The notes beneath the pieces were generated by a model. It made no database searches. It had not been told where the DNA came from and saw nothing but the letters and a program-made list of their open reading frames with translations. Of a stretch of DNA of 64,000 nucleotides, positions 8,810 to 18,453 are shown one piece after another (position 1 is the stretch's first letter; every line of letters starts with the position of its first letter). The translations under genes and the position numbers were made by a program. Source of the stretch: Caulobacteraceae bacterium (lineage in GTDB: Bacteria > Pseudomonadota > Alphaproteobacteria > Caulobacterales > Caulobacteraceae). Location: NCBI GenBank assembly GCA_947475735.1, contig CANJLQ010000016.1, forward strand, positions 1 to 64,000, in the 5' to 3' direction.

Positions 8810-8856
8810 AGCTTCCCAAGCTTTTCGTGCGGGTTCGATTCCCGCCGCCCGCTCCA
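8810..8856 (+). other. 3' half of tRNA-Gly (CCC), probable att site
   Basis: The segment holds the anticodon loop (TTCCCAA, 8812-8818), a perfect T arm (GCGGG-TTCGATT-CCCGC), the 3' acceptor strand CGCCCGC, the U73 discriminator typical of bacterial tRNA-Gly, and an encoded CCA ending at 8856. No matching 5' acceptor (GCGGGCG) or D arm lies upstream, so it is a fragment, not a working tRNA. A 3' tRNA fragment starting in the anticodon stem is the usual direct repeat left by tyrosine-recombinase integration into a tRNA gene. The intact tRNA-Gly should lie beyond the left edge of this window. Confidence 0.75.
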
Positions 8857-8889
8857 GATTTCAGGTTTGGCGACGATCGTCGGGCACGG

Positions 8890-10194
8890 CTAGATTCCGG
8901 CCGCCGCCTCGGGATCGGTCGTCGCGTCCCGGCCCTCGACGATGCGGGCGGCCGCCATGTCGGCCGTCACATTGCCGACCGTGCGGAAGATGTCGGGCAC
9001 GACCTCAACCGCCAGCAGCAGGGGCAGGACCTCCAGAGGAACGCCCATGGCGATGCAGATCGGGGCGATGGAGGCGAAGAAGCTGACCTGGCCCGGCAGG
9101 CCGACGGTACCCACGCTGATGGCCAGGGCGGCCAGGCCTCCGGCGAGCATGGACGCCATGGTGATCTCGGTCCCCGTCAACCGGGCGACATAGATCACGA
9201 CCGCCAGATTGGCGACCGTGGAGGTGATGCGAAACACCGCCACCGCCAGCGGCAGGACCAGACCCGCCGTCGCGGTGGAGACGCCCAGATGGCTGACCGA
9301 CCGCTCGACCATGACCGGCAGACAGGCCAGCGAGGACTGGGTCGAAAAAGCCACGACCTGGGCCGGGGCGGCCCCACGGGCGAAGCGGCCCAGCCCGATC
9401 CGCCCCCACACGATCGCCATGACATAGGTCAGGAGGATCAGACCGATGAGCGCCAGGCATACCAGGGCGATGTAGTGGCCCAGCACCCCGGCCGCGCCGA
9501 TGCCAGCCCTGAGGCCCACGCCGAACGCCAAGGCGAAGACGCCCACCGGCGCGACCGACAGCACCCACTGGACGATGACGATCATGGTCTGGGCCACGCC
9601 CTCGAAGAAGACGGCGACAGGCTGGCGCAAGCGGACCTCCAGGCGCGTGGTGGCGAAGCCGAAGGCGATGGCGAAGACCACGATGGCCAGGATGGCGTCA
9701 TCGGCCGCTGCGCGGATCGGGTTGGCGGGGGCCAGGCTGGTCAGGAAGGCCCCGAGGCCGCCCCCGCCCACGCTTTGGGTCACTTCGGCGGCGGCCCCCG
9801 CGGGTGTTCCGGCGATCAGGGCGCGGGCGGCGCCGTCGGCGATGGGCCAGATCTCGTGCAGGCCGATTGAGGCGGCGAAGGCGTAGATCGTGGCCCCGAC
9901 GAGCAGGACCGCGAACACCCCTACGGCCTTCAGCGCCAGCCGGCCGGTTGCGGCCGCATCGGCGATGGAGGCGATGCCGGTGACCAGCAGGCTGAACACC
10001 AGGGGGATGATCGTCATCCGCAGCGCATTGAGCCATAGCTGGCCGAGTGCATCGATCAGGGCGACCGCCCCTGTGCCGCCCGGAATGCCATAGGCCTGGG
10101 CCGCCGCGCCCGCGGCCAGCCCTGCGGCGAGGGCGAGCAGCACCCAGAGGCTGAGCGAGGAAAAGAAGGAGGCCGTGCGGCGCGATCGGGTCAT
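8890..10194 (-). CDS. Dicarboxylate/amino acid:cation symporter (DAACS family)
   Basis: This 434-residue inner-membrane protein has about eight hydrophobic segments and two re-entrant-loop motifs. It belongs to the glutamate/dicarboxylate:Na+/H+ symporter family (GltP/DctA-like). Supporting features are the MTIIPLVFSLLVTGIASI segment near residue 60, the serine-rich AFSTQSSLACLPVM loop, and the conserved small-residue stretch towards the C-terminus. The actual substrate cannot be read from the sequence. It is the first chromosomal gene right of the tRNA-Gly fragment and is divergent from the glycosyltransferase gene across 53 bp. Confidence 0.85.
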   Translation of the reverse strand: MTRSRRTASFFSSLSLWVLLALAAGLAAGAAAQAYGIPGGTGAVALIDALGQLWLNALRMTIIPLVFSLLVTGIASIADAAATGRLALKAVGVFAVLLVGATIYAFAASIGLHEIWPIADGAARALIAGTPAGAAAEVTQSVGGGGLGAFLTSLAPANPIRAAADDAILAIVVFAIAFGFATTRLEVRLRQPVAVFFEGVAQTMIVIVQWVLSVAPVGVFALAFGVGLRAGIGAAGVLGHYIALVCLALIGLILLTYVMAIVWGRIGLGRFARGAAPAQVVAFSTQSSLACLPVMVERSVSHLGVSTATAGLVLPLAVAVFRITSTVANLAVVIYVARLTGTEITMASMLAGGLAALAISVGTVGLPGQVSFFASIAPICIAMGVPLEVLPLLLAVEVVPDIFRTVGNVTADMAAARIVEGRDATTDPEAAAGI

Positions 10195-10247
10195 GCGGCC
10201 GACGCTAGCCTTGCCACCCGCCAGAGAACAGCGCGATTGTCCACGCC

Positions 10248-11525
10248 ATGACGCCCCGCGTGATCCTCTGCACCGCTGGCTCGTTGGGCGACCTGCACCC
10301 CTTCCTCGCGCTGGGCCTGGCGCTCAAGGCACGGGGCGTGACCGCCGAGATCGCCACCTCGATCGACTATGGAGCCAAGGTCGAGGCCGAGGGGCTGGTG
10401 TTTCATCCGGTTGGGCCGGGGATGGAGCGGCTGAGCGCCGATCTGGGCATGGACCTGGCCCAGATGACGCAAGCCGTCGCCAGATCCGACCGCTTCCTGT
10501 TCGAAAGGATCATGCTGCCCTACCTCGAGACCTGGACCCGGGAGGTCGAAGTCGTGGCCCGGGGCTCCGCCGCCGTCGTCGGTGCCACCTTCGCGGCGGG
10601 GGCGGCCATGGCGGCCGAACTGGCCGGGGTGCCCTACGTTTCGGCCGCCTTGCAGCCGACGGTCGTCTTCTCAGCCTATGACCCGCCCTATCTGCCGCGC
10701 GCGCCCTGGCTTGCCCCGGCGTCGGCGGGGCCGAGGCTGTGGCTGAACCGGGCGACGATCACCCTGGCCCGGACAAGCACGGCCCATTGGTCCCGGCCCG
10801 TCAACGGCGTGCGCGCTTCGCTAGGATTGCCGCCCAGCAAGGCCAATCTGCTGTTCGACGGGGCCGCGCGAGCCGACCTGGCGCTGGGTCTGTATTCCCC
10901 CTTGCTTAGCCCGGCCCAGCCCGACGCCTCGCCCGGCTTCACCGTGACCGGCTATGCCCCCTATGACAGCGAAGCGGGCGGCGACAGCGTGATGCCGCGC
11001 GAACTGGAGGCGTTCCTGGCGGCGGGCGACGCGCCAATCGTCTTCACTCTGGGCAGCGCGGCGGTGCATATTCCCGGCGAATTCTACCGCGAAAGCCTGA
11101 AGGCGGCGCGCGCGCTCGGTCGTCGCGCCGTCCTGCTGGTCGGACCGGATGGCGATCGGTCGCTGGCCGACGGACCCGACGCGATCGCGGTCGGCTATGC
11201 CCCGTTCTCCTTGCTGTTCGCGCGCGCGGCCTTGATCGTGCATCAGGGTGGCGTCGGCACGACCCAGCAGGCCCTGCGCTCGGGCCGGCCGCAGCTCGTG
11301 GTGCCGCACCTGGGCGACCAGTTCGACAATGGGGCCCGGGTCGCGCGTCTGGGCTGTGGGCGGACGCTGGGTCGGGGGTCCTACAGGGCGGACTGGGTCG
11401 CGCGCCAGTTAGCGGCGATGCTGAACGACGCCGCCCTGAACACTAGCCGCCGGCTCGGAGCCGTGGCGCGGCAGGAGGATGGAGCGGCGGTCGCCGCCGA
11501 CCGGATCATACGGCTGATCGACTGA
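10248..11525 (+). CDS. Family 1 (UGT-like) glycosyltransferase
   Basis: The 425-residue protein has the two-Rossmann (GT-B) layout. The N-terminus (VILCTAGSLGDLHPFLALG) is typical of UDP-glucuronosyl/rhamnosyl transferases. The C-terminal donor-binding signature is clear: HQGGVGTTQQALRSGRPQLVVPHLGDQFDN near residue 330. It probably transfers a sugar from a nucleotide-sugar donor to a lipid or small hydrophobic acceptor, but the acceptor is unknown. Its last 20 bp overlap the convergent mnmH gene. Confidence 0.8.
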   Translation: MTPRVILCTAGSLGDLHPFLALGLALKARGVTAEIATSIDYGAKVEAEGLVFHPVGPGMERLSADLGMDLAQMTQAVARSDRFLFERIMLPYLETWTREVEVVARGSAAVVGATFAAGAAMAAELAGVPYVSAALQPTVVFSAYDPPYLPRAPWLAPASAGPRLWLNRATITLARTSTAHWSRPVNGVRASLGLPPSKANLLFDGAARADLALGLYSPLLSPAQPDASPGFTVTGYAPYDSEAGGDSVMPRELEAFLAAGDAPIVFTLGSAAVHIPGEFYRESLKAARALGRRAVLLVGPDGDRSLADGPDAIAVGYAPFSLLFARAALIVHQGGVGTTQQALRSGRPQLVVPHLGDQFDNGARVARLGCGRTLGRGSYRADWVARQLAAMLNDAALNTSRRLGAVARQEDGAAVAADRIIRLID

Positions 11526-12564
11526 GGATGGCAGCGACGGCGTCCGCCGCCTGGTCGAGATCGGCGTCCGACACGCCCGACATCTCGATCCGCCCCAGCA
11601 TGGGGCGGTCGCGACGCGTGGACTGGCGGCGATAGGCCGGGTCGTAGTGGTCCGTGATCAAGGCGGCGGCGAGCGCTTCGGTCGCTCCGGAGCGCGCGAG
11701 GGTCTTCCAGGCGGCGATGGTCTCCCTCGAATGATGGGGCGGCAGGCGGGACAGGGCCCGCTCCAGCGCATCGGCGTCCGAGGCGATGTCGGCATAGACC
11801 CGGGCCGAAAAAGTCGCCCGGCCGGAGACAGGGGCGGACAGCTCGATCACGCCGGCGCGGCCCATGGCGTCCCACAGGGCAGGCGGAACGGTGCGGGCCC
11901 CGATGCGACTGGACTCGGCCTCGACGACGACGGGGCGGTCTGGGTCGAGCGTCTCGAGCGCGGCGAAGAGCCGGCTTTCGAACAGCTTTTGAGACGGCTG
12001 GGGCCGGTCCCTGATCGCGCCGAACAGGGAGCCGCGATGAGCCGCCAGCCCCTCCAGATCGATCGTCTGGACACCCCGGCCCGTCAGCCGGCCCAGAAGC
12101 TCGGTCTTGCCCGTGCCGGTGCCGCCATCCAGCAGGACGACCGGCCGGATCGCGTGTCCGTAGAGGGCCGCCTGGACCTTGCGCCGCCAGGTCATGTAGC
12201 CGCCGTCCAGAACCGTCACAGGCCAGCCGATCTGGTCCATCACCGCCGCCATCGCCCCGGATCGTTGCCCGCCGCGCCAGCAGTGGACGAGGGGCCGAAA
12301 GCTGCCGTCGCGATCGGCCAGGGCTCCGTCCAGATGGGCGGCGATGTTGCGGGCGACCTTGGCAGCACCCAGCCGACGGGCGAGGAACTTGGATTGCTGG
12401 ACGTAGATGGTGCCGATCTCGGCCCGCTCGGCGTCGTCCAGCACCGGCAGGTTGATGGTGCCGGGGATGTGGTCCTGGGCGAACTCGGAGGGGCTGCGGA
12501 CATCGATGATCGTGTCGAAGCGGGCGCGGGCGGCGGCGGACAGGTCGGTCGTGCGCTGGATCAA
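11506..12564 (-). CDS. mnmH: tRNA 2-selenouridine synthase
   Basis: MnmH (SelU/YbbB) replaces the sulfur of 2-thiouridine at the tRNA wobble position with selenium from selenophosphate. The 352-residue protein has an N-terminal rhodanese domain with its catalytic cysteine in [11 protein letters not shown] (about residue 94) and a C-terminal P-loop in [14 protein letters not shown] (about residue 150). Both match the family in order and length. The start codon is TTG and overlaps the selD stop (TTGA, 12561-12564), so it is translated from the selD-mnmH message. Its end overlaps the convergent glycosyltransferase gene. Confidence 0.93.
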   Translation of the reverse strand: MIQRTTDLSAAARARFDTIIDVRSPSEFAQDHIPGTINLPVLDDAERAEIGTIYVQQSKFLARRLGAAKVARNIAAHLDGALADRDGSFRPLVHCWRGGQRSGAMAAVMDQIGWPVTVLDGGYMTWRRKVQAALYGHAIRPVVLLDGGTGTGKTELLGRLTGRGVQTIDLEGLAAHRGSLFGAIRDRPQPSQKLFESRLFAALETLDPDRPVVVEAESSRIGARTVPPALWDAMGRAGVIELSAPVSGRATFSARVYADIASDADALERALSRLPPHHSRETIAAWKTLARSGATEALAAALITDHYDPAYRRQSTRRDRPMLGRIEMSGVSDADLDQAADAVAAILSRSAV

Positions 12565-13598
12565 ACGACCCGCACCCCGGCGCCCTCGACGACGCGACCG
12601 ACGATCGCGGCCTGGTCGAAACCGGCCGCCCGGATGATCGACAGTGTATCGGCGGCGGCCTCGGCCGCGACGCTGACCAGAAGGCCGCCGGAGGTCTGGG
12701 GGTCGGTGAGGAGGTCGCGCGGCCCCTCCGGCAGGCCGGCGGGCAGGGTCACGGCCTCGCCATAGCTGGTCCAGTTGCGGCCCGATGCCCCGGTGCGCAC
12801 GCCGTCCCGGATCAGCGCCTCGACCCCGGTCAGCATCGGCACGGAGGCCCCTTCGATATGAATGGCCAGACCTGATCCACGCGCCATCTCCAGCGCGTGA
12901 CCCAAGAGGCCGAAGCCCGTGACGTCGGTCAGGGCATGGACGGCGGGCATCTCGGAGAGATCGGCCCCGATGCGGTTCAGCCGGGTCGTGGAGGCGATCA
13001 GGGCGGCATAGCCCTCGTCACTCAGTCGGTCCTGCTTGTAGGCCGCGCTGAGGATGCCAACGCCCAGCGCCTTGGTCAGGATCAGGACGTCGCCGACCCG
13101 CGCGCCCCGGTTGGTCCGCACCCGATCGGGATGCACCAGCCCCAGCGCCACCAGCCCATAGATCGGCTCGACGCTGTCGATCGAGTGGCCGCCGGCGACG
13201 GGGATGCCGGCGTCGGCGCAGACGCTGGCCCCGCCCGCCAGGATACGCCCGATCGTCTCGACCGACAGGACGCCCACCGGCATGCCGACCAGCGCCAGAG
13301 CCAGGATCGGCCGACCGCCCATGGCATAGACGTCGGACAGGGCATTGGTCGCCGCGATCCGGCCGAAGTCGAAGGGGTCGTCGACCACCGGCATGAAAAA
13401 GTCGGTCGTGGCCACCAGGGCCTGGTGGTCGTTCAGGCGCCAGACGGCCGCGTCGTCGCTGGTCTCGGTCCCCACCATGAGGTTCGCGAAGGCGGCCGCC
13501 TGGGGCATGCCGGCCAGGATGTTGCGCAGCACCCCCGGCGACAGTTTGCAGCCGCAGCCGCCCCCGTGGGCGAGCGAGGTCAGGCGGGGTTCGATCAT
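12561..13598 (-). CDS. selD: Selenide, water dikinase
   Basis: SelD makes selenophosphate from selenide and ATP, the selenium donor for MnmH encoded just downstream. I place the start at the ATG at 13598 ([14 protein letters not shown]), which gives 345 residues, the family's normal size. An open frame continues far upstream but has no SelD-like content. The catalytic pair is present in [10 protein letters not shown] near residue 20; the active-site position is Cys, not selenocysteine. Conserved ATP-binding motifs follow ([29 protein letters not shown]). The four-base overlap with mnmH makes a two-gene selenium operon. Confidence 0.93.
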   Translation of the reverse strand: MIEPRLTSLAHGGGCGCKLSPGVLRNILAGMPQAAAFANLMVGTETSDDAAVWRLNDHQALVATTDFFMPVVDDPFDFGRIAATNALSDVYAMGGRPILALALVGMPVGVLSVETIGRILAGGASVCADAGIPVAGGHSIDSVEPIYGLVALGLVHPDRVRTNRGARVGDVLILTKALGVGILSAAYKQDRLSDEGYAALIASTTRLNRIGADLSEMPAVHALTDVTGFGLLGHALEMARGSGLAIHIEGASVPMLTGVEALIRDGVRTGASGRNWTSYGEAVTLPAGLPEGPRDLLTDPQTSGGLLVSVAAEAAADTLSIIRAAGFDQAAIVGRVVEGAGVRVV

Positions 13599-13697
13599 CT
13601 CGCGGGTTTGGGCGAAAGTGGCCGCTGGATCAACGACCCAGTGAACCTGAGCCGTTTCCGGTCGTTGTGCCCCCGCATTCATCTCGGAGCGACACTT

Positions 13698-13913
13698 ATG
13701 GCCCTGTCCCGCATCGCTACCGCCATCGGCGGACTTCTTCTTTCCCGTGGCGGACGCCGGTTCGCCGGACGTCACGCCGGCAAGCTGGCGCTGGCGACCC
13801 TCGCTTTCGAGCTGTGGCAGAACCGGCGGACCGGCGTGACGCCGACCGCCAGGCCGGGACAGGCCCAAACTCAGACGCATCCTCGCCGTCGCTGGAGCGG
13901 TCGGACCGGTTGA
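13698..13913 (+). CDS. Small conserved-looking protein, function unknown
   Basis: A 71-residue protein with a GGAG ribosome-binding site eight bases before the ATG. The N-terminus ([28 protein letters not shown]) is followed by a short amphipathic or hydrophobic stretch ([14 protein letters not shown]) and a basic, proline-rich tail. Composition and ribosome-binding site look genuine, and the gene fills the gap between selD and the transferase gene. No family was recognised. It may be membrane-associated. Confidence 0.5.
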   Translation: MALSRIATAIGGLLLSRGGRRFAGRHAGKLALATLAFELWQNRRTGVTPTARPGQAQTQTHPRRRWSGRTG

Positions 13914-13974
13914 GGGCTTGCCCGCCCCGGCGTCAACTCGGCTAGGGTGAGCCTCCGTCGTCGGAGGCCGCCCC

Positions 13975-14640
13975 ATGATCGTCGTGCATCACCTGAACAA
14001 CTCCCGCTCGCAGCGCGTGCTCTGGCTGCTTGAGGAGATGGGCGTGGCCTATGAGGTCAAACGCTATGAGCGGGATGCCGCGACCATGCTGGCCCCGCAC
14101 GAGTTGAGGGCCATCCACCCGCTGGGCAAGTCGCCGGTGATCCAGGACGGCGACATTCTGGTCGCGGAGACCGGGGCGATCGTGGAGTATCTGCTGGACA
14201 GCCACGCTGGGCACGGGCTGAAACCTCAGCCGGGCACGGCGGATGGGCGGCGCTTCACCTACTGGCTGCACTATGCGGAAGGGTCGGCCATGACGCCGCT
14301 GCTGCTGAAGCTGATCTTTGGAGCCCTCCCGGCGCGGTCGCCGGGGCTGGTCCGGCCGATCGTCAAGGCCATCTCGAACAAGGCCCAGAGCGGCTTCATC
14401 GACCCCCAGATCGCGGCCCACACAGCCTATTGGGAGGCGGAACTGGGCAAGTCGGGCTGGTTCGCAGGCGACCGGTTCAGCGCCGCCGACATCATGATGA
14501 GCTTTCCGCTGGAAGCCGGCGCGAGCCGCGCGCCCTACGGCGCGGACAAGCCCCGGCTGAAGGCCTTTCTGGAGGCCATCCATGCCCGGCCGGCCTATCA
14601 GCGCGCGCTGGAGCGGGGCGGGCCCTATGCCTATGCGTGA
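13975..14640 (+). CDS. Glutathione S-transferase family protein
   Basis: The 221-residue protein has an N-terminal thioredoxin-like domain ([22 protein letters not shown]) with the glutathione-contacting [13 protein letters not shown] loop ([12 protein letters not shown]) and ETGAIVEYL, then an all-helical C-terminal domain with [13 protein letters not shown]. It probably conjugates glutathione to electrophiles or acts as a peroxidase in the cytoplasm. GGAGG lies seven bases before the start. The substrate class cannot be told from the sequence. Confidence 0.88.
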   Translation: MIVVHHLNNSRSQRVLWLLEEMGVAYEVKRYERDAATMLAPHELRAIHPLGKSPVIQDGDILVAETGAIVEYLLDSHAGHGLKPQPGTADGRRFTYWLHYAEGSAMTPLLLKLIFGALPARSPGLVRPIVKAISNKAQSGFIDPQIAAHTAYWEAELGKSGWFAGDRFSAADIMMSFPLEAGASRAPYGADKPRLKAFLEAIHARPAYQRALERGGPYAYA

Positions 14641-14681
14641 TCGGCCGTGAAACCGCCGGCGCACCGGCGCGTTGGACGTCC

Positions 14682-14912
14682 ATGCGCCTTCGAATGATCC
14701 ATATCGCCTCCGGGCTCGCCGCCGCCGTCCTGCTGGTCATCGTCTTCATGGCCGCCGGCATCATGGTGGTGTCGGCCCTGGCCGCCGCGATCGCCGCCGG
14801 GCTGATCGCCTGGATCGCCTATCGCGTGGCCCGCAACGCCCTGTCGCGATCGGCCCAGGAACGCCGGGTGCCGCACGAAAGACAGTCGGCGGTGCCGCCA
14901 CCGGCGGCCTGA
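14682..14912 (+). CDS. Small membrane protein
   Basis: A 76-residue frame starting MRLRMIHIASG carries two closely spaced hydrophobic helices (about residues 8-28 and 30-48) and a basic, polar C-terminal tail. This fits a small inner-membrane hairpin protein. It lies 41 bp after the glutathione transferase gene on the same strand and may be co-transcribed. The ribosome-binding site is weak and no family is recognised, so the call rests on the hydrophobic pattern. Confidence 0.5.
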   Translation: MRLRMIHIASGLAAAVLLVIVFMAAGIMVVSALAAAIAAGLIAWIAYRVARNALSRSAQERRVPHERQSAVPPPAA

Positions 14913-15077
14913 CATCGGGCCCGGGGTTGAGTTTCAGACCAGTTCGCCCTAGCTTCTTCGGCCAGTCGCGCGCGCCCGGCGACACAGTGCTCCCGTAAAT
15001 CGCCTTTCCCAGTTCCTTCTCCAGATGCCCGGTTCGTCCGGATATTCGGGCGGCAACCCAAGAAAAACCACGACCAC

Positions 15078-15551
15078 ATGGAAAAAGTGCCCATGACGTC
15101 CGAGGGCTATCGCACCCTCGACGCCCAGCTTAAGCAATTGAAGTCCGTGGAGCGGCCCAGCGTCATCGCCGCCATCTCCGAAGCGCGCGAGCACGGCGAC
15201 CTCTCCGAGAACGCCGAGTACCATGCCGCCAAGGAGCGTCAGGGCTGGATCGAGGGCCAGATCGCCGACATCGAGGACAAGATCAGCCGCGCCCAGGTCA
15301 TCGATGTCTCCAAGCTGAACGGCGACCAGGTCAAGTTCGGCGCGACCGTCACCGTGGTCGACGAGGACACCGAGGAAGAGGGCCGCTACCAGATCGTCGG
15401 CGAGCACGAAGCCGACGTGAAGCAGGGCAAGATCTCGATCGCGTCGCCGATCGCGCGGGCCATGATCTCCAAAGAGGTCGGCGACGTGGTGGAGGTGAAC
15501 ACCCCCGGCGGCGTCAAGGCCTACGAAATCCTCAAGGTCGAGTGGAAGTAG
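15078..15551 (+). CDS. greA: Transcription elongation factor GreA
   Basis: GreA rescues backtracked RNA polymerase by stimulating transcript cleavage. The 157-residue protein has the N-terminal coiled coil with the acidic tip ([21 protein letters not shown], about residues 36-56) and the C-terminal FKBP-like domain ending in YEILKVEW. The length matches the family, and the start MEKVPMT corresponds to the usual M..xPMT beginning. The next gene starts inside its last codons, so the two are translationally coupled. Confidence 0.97.
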   Translation: MEKVPMTSEGYRTLDAQLKQLKSVERPSVIAAISEAREHGDLSENAEYHAAKERQGWIEGQIADIEDKISRAQVIDVSKLNGDQVKFGATVTVVDEDTEEEGRYQIVGEHEADVKQGKISIASPIARAMISKEVGDVVEVNTPGGVKAYEILKVEWK

Positions 15552-16534
15552 GGGCCAGACCCCTCTCCATCCGCGTCGTCACCGACGGCCGGGCGGGCAT
15601 CGAGAATCAGGCCTTGGGTCTGGCCGAGGCTGTCGCCCAGCTGACGCCCGCTGTGATCGTCATTCGTCGCATACGTTGGCGGCGAACCTTCGACTGGTTG
15701 CCGAGCGGTTTGAAGTCCCTAGCCATGCTGGATCCGGCATTCGATCCTCCATTCCCCACCAGCGGTGAGCGCTGGCCCGACCTGTGGATCGCCGCCGGCC
15801 GCGCCAGCCTGCCCCTGTCACTGGCGGCGAGACGCAAAAGCGGGGGCCAGACCTTCGTCGTCCAGGTGCAGGACCCGCGGCTGGATCCAGCCCGCTTCGA
15901 TCTGGTGATCGCGCCCGCCCATGACGGCCTGGCCGGGCACAATGTCGTCTCCATCACGGGGTCGCCGCACCGGATCACGCCGGAAGGCCTGGGTGCTGCG
16001 GCGTCGGATTTCGCGCCGGTACTGGCGGCCTTGCCTCGCCCGCGTGTGGCCGTGTTGATCGGTGGGCGCTCAAAGGCCTTCGATCTGACGCCGGATCATG
16101 CGGCGGTGTTGGCGAACCGTATCGCGGCGGCGGTCCAGACCTCCGGCGGATCGGTGATGCTGACCTACTCGCGTCGCACGCCCGGCGCGGCGAAAACGGC
16201 GATGACGGAGCGGCTTTCGGGTCTGCCCGGCCTGATCTGGAACGGGGAAGGCCCCAATCCCTTGTTCGCCATGCTGCATTTCGCCGACCACATCCTGGTC
16301 ACAGAGGACAGCGCCAACATGGCCGCCGAGGCTGCCTCGACCGGCAGGCCGGTGCATACCCTGCCGATGGTCGCGCTGAAGCCACCGGGTAAGTTCGCAG
16401 ATCTGCATGCCGACCTGCGCAACACGGGCGCGGCCCGGCCGTTCGACGGACGCCTGGAGACTTGGGACTACACACCGCTGGCGGAAACCGAGCGCGCCGC
16501 CCGCGCGGTGCTCGAGGCGATGAGACGGGCCTAG
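15542..16534 (+). CDS. ELM1/GtrOC1-family protein
   Basis: The 330-residue protein resembles the bacterial relatives of plant ELM1 (mitochondrial fission) proteins. It starts [21 protein letters not shown], has the [22 protein letters not shown] and VQVQDPR motifs, and has a C-terminal [23 protein letters not shown] segment like the donor site of GT-B glycosyltransferases. In bacteria these proteins are thought to be linked to lipopolysaccharide core or other envelope glycans, but the activity is not established. It starts with a GTG inside the greA end (10-bp overlap). Confidence 0.75.
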   Translation: MEVGARPLSIRVVTDGRAGIENQALGLAEAVAQLTPAVIVIRRIRWRRTFDWLPSGLKSLAMLDPAFDPPFPTSGERWPDLWIAAGRASLPLSLAARRKSGGQTFVVQVQDPRLDPARFDLVIAPAHDGLAGHNVVSITGSPHRITPEGLGAAASDFAPVLAALPRPRVAVLIGGRSKAFDLTPDHAAVLANRIAAAVQTSGGSVMLTYSRRTPGAAKTAMTERLSGLPGLIWNGEGPNPLFAMLHFADHILVTEDSANMAAEAASTGRPVHTLPMVALKPPGKFADLHADLRNTGAARPFDGRLETWDYTPLAETERAARAVLEAMRRA

Positions 16535-16839
16535 TCGCCCCCGCCGCCCCCACCGCCGTCTCCGCCGCCGCCGTCGGAGCCGCCGTCGCTGTCCCCATGC
16601 GTCTCCTTGCCGCCGCTGCGCCCGCCGCCGTCCGCGACGAAGGGGACAGTCGAGCCGTCTCCGCCGTCACGACCTTCGCGCTTCTTCTTCTGGCCCGCAT
16701 CCAGCGAAAGACCGATGGCGACGCCCAGCGCCAGACCAACGGCGATCCCGATGGGCAGATTTCCCATCGCGACGCCCAGCCCTGCGCCGATAGCGACCCC
16801 CAGGGCGATCCCTACTCCGACATAACTGCGTCCCGACAT
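16531..16839 (-). CDS. Glycine-rich small membrane protein
   Basis: The 102-residue protein starts at an ATG with GGGAG seven bases upstream. Residues 5-48 form two hydrophobic segments built from repeated GVGIALGVAIGAGLGVA-type glycine-zipper sequence. A basic KKKREGR stretch and a tail of almost only Gly, Asp and Ser follow. Glycine-zipper proteins insert in membranes or associate into oligomers. The function is unknown. It converges on the ELM1-like gene with a four-base overlap of stops. Confidence 0.55.
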   Translation of the reverse strand: MSGRSYVGVGIALGVAIGAGLGVAMGNLPIGIAVGLALGVAIGLSLDAGQKKKREGRDGGDGSTVPFVADGGGRSGGKETHGDSDGGSDGGGGDGGGGGGGD

Positions 16840-16912
16840 GACCTGTATCTCCCGATGCCCGAGCGGCGAACCTATCATCGCATCCTCGGGAATCAGCGCC
16901 TAAATAGACCCC

Positions 16913-17920
16913 ATGAGCACCCCCAGAACCACACGCGTCGCCATCATCGGGTCCGGACCGGCCGGCTGGACCGCCGCCATCTACGCCGCGCGCGCCAGCC
17001 TGAACCCGATCGTCATCGCCGGCATCCAGCCCGGCGGCCAGCTGACCATCACCACGGACGTCGAGAACTATCCGGGCTTCGCCGAAACCATCCAGGGTCC
17101 GTGGCTGATGGAGCAGATGAAGGCCCAGGCCCTGCACGTCGGCACCGAGATCATCGAGGACATCGTGACGGCCTGCGACCTGTCGCAGCGCCCTTTCCGC
17201 CTGACGCTGGATTCCGGCACCGAGATCCTGGCCGAAACGGTGATCATCTCGACCGGCGCCCAGGCCAAGTGGCTGGGGCTGGAGTCGGAGGCCAGGTATC
17301 AGGGCTTCGGCGTTTCGGCCTGCGCGACCTGCGACGGCTTCTTCTATCGCGGCAAGGAGGTCGTGGTGGTGGGCGGCGGCAATACGGCGGTCGAGGAGGC
17401 ACTGTTCCTGACCAACTTCGCCGCCAAGGTCACCGTGGTGCATAGGAAAGACGAGTTTCGGGCCGAGAAAATCCTGCAGGACCGGCTGTTCGCCAATCCC
17501 AAGATCGAAGTGGTCTGGAACCATCAGGTCGACGAGATCCTCGGCCAGTCCGACGGCGTCGCCTCGAACGTCACCGGTGTGCGGCTGAGGCACGCCCGGA
17601 CAGGCGAGACCCACGAACGCGCGTGCGACGGCGTGTTCATCGCCATTGGCCACGCGCCGTCGTCGGAGCTGTTCCAGGGACAGCTGGAGACCAAGGCCGG
17701 CGGCTATCTGGTGGTGAAAGCCGGCACGACGCAGACCAATGTCGAGGGCGTGTATGCCGCCGGCGACGTGACCGACGATGTCTACCGCCAGGCGGTCACG
17801 GCGGCGGGAATGGGTTGTATGGCAGCGCTGGAGGTGTCGCGTCTGCTGGCGGAGGAGGACCACGCCAAGGCCCATCACCCGATCAGCCACCGCGAGGCGG
17901 AGAAGATCGGAGCCTGGTGA
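16913..17920 (+). CDS. trxB: Thioredoxin-disulfide reductase
   Basis: TrxB passes electrons from NADPH through FAD to thioredoxin in the cytoplasm. The 335-residue flavoprotein has the N-terminal FAD motif (IIGSGPAGWTAAIYAARA), the redox-active CATC in VSACATCDGFFYRGKEV, the NADPH motif VVVGGGNTAVEEAL, and the C-terminal YAAGDVTDDVYRQAVTAAGMGC signature. Length and order match the family. It stands alone on the plus strand. Confidence 0.96.
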   Translation: MSTPRTTRVAIIGSGPAGWTAAIYAARASLNPIVIAGIQPGGQLTITTDVENYPGFAETIQGPWLMEQMKAQALHVGTEIIEDIVTACDLSQRPFRLTLDSGTEILAETVIISTGAQAKWLGLESEARYQGFGVSACATCDGFFYRGKEVVVVGGGNTAVEEALFLTNFAAKVTVVHRKDEFRAEKILQDRLFANPKIEVVWNHQVDEILGQSDGVASNVTGVRLRHARTGETHERACDGVFIAIGHAPSSELFQGQLETKAGGYLVVKAGTTQTNVEGVYAAGDVTDDVYRQAVTAAGMGCMAALEVSRLLAEEDHAKAHHPISHREAEKIGAW

Positions 17921-17949
17921 CCGTGCGACGTCGTTAACCCCGATCGAGG

Positions 17950-18453
17950 TCAGTCCGTCCCTTTTGGCGATCGGCTGGACTGGTGCCTGATGTCGGGGGT
18001 GATCGTCGTGGACCCGTGTCGCGGCCGACGTCCCTCCAGCACCGCCTCCTGATGTCGAACCGCCGAGATCAGAACCGCCGCATAGTCGTCGAGACTCGCG
18101 CGATCGTCGTCGAGCAACAGGGTCATCAGGGCCAGTTCAGTCGGCGCGAGGCGGGGGCTTACCATGTCCCACTCGCCGAACTGGCGAGACTCCCGCGTCC
18201 TGCGCTCCAGAACCGTCAGCCCACGGTGTCGGTCGTCCCGCACCAGCCGTGCCAGAAGGTTTTCGATCGCCTCGGCCGGGCCTTCAACGATCTGCACGAA
18301 ACGCCCGCCCACACCGGTCAGGACGCCGGTGATGTCGTGGCGAGCATTGTTCGGCCGGGCCTCGACAAGGATGTCGGACATCTGCAGGGCGCTGTCCGCA
18401 CCGATCAGGCTTTCGCTCCGATACAGGAGTTGAGTGATGGACGACTCACTCAC
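17950..18453 (-). CDS. BLUF-domain blue-light sensor
   Basis: Residues 5-100 form a BLUF domain, which binds FAD and senses blue light through a hydrogen-bond switch. The key residues are visible: Tyr11 (LLYRS), Asn36 (NNARHDITG), Gln54 (GRFVQIVEG) and Trp95 (GEWDM). A helical extension of about 65 residues follows with no known output domain, making it a short BLUF protein that signals to a partner. Its start overlaps the response-regulator stop by four bases, so both are made from one message, and the regulator is a plausible partner. Confidence 0.9.
   Translation of the reverse strand: MSESSITQLLYRSESLIGADSALQMSDILVEARPNNARHDITGVLTGVGGRFVQIVEGPAEAIENLLARLVRDDRHRGLTVLERRTRESRQFGEWDMVSPRLAPTELALMTLLLDDDRASLDDYAAVLISAVRHQEAVLEGRRPRHGSTTITPDIRHQSSRSPKGTD

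Noticed and set aside
8781..8856. A full tRNA gene ending in CCA
   Set aside because: The 3' half is a clear tRNA-Gly, but no 5' acceptor strand (GCGGGCG) or D arm precedes it within 80 bp. It is a fragment.
13599..13976. N-terminal extension of SelD up to 13976
   Set aside because: The frame is open, but the extra 126 residues have no SelD homology and would overlap the plus-strand small gene at 13698-13913. The ATG at 13598 gives the normal SelD length.
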